NCBI GenBank assembly: GCA_023301665.1
Contig: JALZUL010000215.1
Location: 1-6,627 of the forward strand
DNA length: 6,627 bases
Origin: Ascidiaceihabitans sp.
GTDB taxonomy: Bacteria > Pseudomonadota > Alphaproteobacteria > Rhodobacterales > Rhodobacteraceae
Direction of reading: 5' to 3'
Shown here: positions 6,520 to 6,627 of the stretch, piece after piece
How the letters are laid out: each line of letters begins with the position of its first letter
Numbering within the stretch: the first letter of the stretch is position 1
Program-made: the position numbers and the translations under genes
Notes under the pieces: model-generated
Told to the model about the DNA's origin: nothing
Database searches by the model: none
The model's input: the letters and a program-made list of their open reading frames with translations, nothing else

Positions 6520-6627
6520 AACGCCAAAGCGCTAAATGTGCCAATTGAAACCAATGCTTTAGGTCTATTTAGCGATATATGTGACCATTTCAAAGCTGCA
6601 GAGCCAAAGGCCAGCCACTGGCGGCGA
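6520..6627. other. Right-edge region without a recognisable gene
   Basis: I find no gene I can name here on either strand. One minus-strand frame is open from the window edge to a TGA at 6516-6518 (36 codons). Its translation (ending IGTFSALAF) has no family signature. In particular, I do not see the C-terminus of the protease RseP, which often precedes bamA in proteobacteria. The stretch may be the 3' end of an unidentified gene or plain intergenic sequence. Confidence 0.5.
6530..6574. repeat. 8-base inverted repeat upstream of the bamA promoter candidate
   Basis: CGCTAAAT (6530-6537) and ATTTAGCG (6567-6574) are perfect reverse complements separated by 29 bases. Centre-to-centre spacing is 37 bases, about 3.5 helical turns. 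The inner arm ends 11 bases upstream of the -35 candidate. It may be a pair of half-sites for a regulator or chance in an AT-rich stretch. Confidence 0.3.

Noticed and set aside
1..6627. A novel defence, mobile or biosynthetic system in the window
   Set aside because: Every frame with protein-like features belongs to a known housekeeping family. There are no transposase genes, direct-repeat arrays, att sites or tRNAs, and no region of strikingly different base composition.

Overview
The window comes from an alphaproteobacterium, most likely of the order Rhodobacterales (Roseobacter-type). This rests on the gene order bamA-ompH-fabZ-lpxA-lpxI-lpxB, the use of LpxI instead of LpxH, and the general look of the proteins. 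It is a conserved chromosomal housekeeping locus. I see no mobile element, CRISPR array, tRNA or rRNA, and no sign of a new defence or accessory system.

Layout. Bases 1-177 hold the 3' end of mnmA (tRNA 2-thiouridylase) on the plus strand. A 51-base convergent gap with overlapping hairpins follows. All other genes are on the minus strand. In transcription order, from right to left, they are bamA (stop at 4106), ompH/skp (3536-4096), fabZ (2981-3457), lpxA (2192-2974), lpxI (1401-2192) and lpxB (229-1398). The roughly 150 bases at the right edge hold no gene I can identify, but they contain a promoter candidate for bamA.

How the genes work together. The six minus-strand genes look like one operon for building the outer membrane. 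BamA inserts beta-barrel proteins, and OmpH/Skp is the periplasmic chaperone that delivers them. FabZ makes the unsaturated acyl-ACP needed for fatty-acid elongation, and so supplies the 3-hydroxyacyl-ACP pool shared with lipid A synthesis. LpxA, LpxI and LpxB carry out steps 1, 4 and 5 of the Raetz pathway: 3-O-acylation of UDP-GlcNAc, release of lipid X, and disaccharide formation. lpxC and lpxD are not in the window. lpxD is absent from the ompH-fabZ gap where many other proteobacteria carry it.

Junctions are tight: 9 bases at bamA-ompH, TAA directly abutting ATG at fabZ-lpxA, a TGATG overlap at lpxA-lpxI, and 2 bases at lpxI-lpxB. The exception is the 78-base ompH-fabZ gap, which holds a strong imperfect hairpin and a 13-base palindrome. 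Points worth a second look are that gap, the unclear bamA start, the lpxA start set by its ribosome binding site, the acyl-chain ruler position in LpxA, and the alternative hairpins between lpxB and mnmA.
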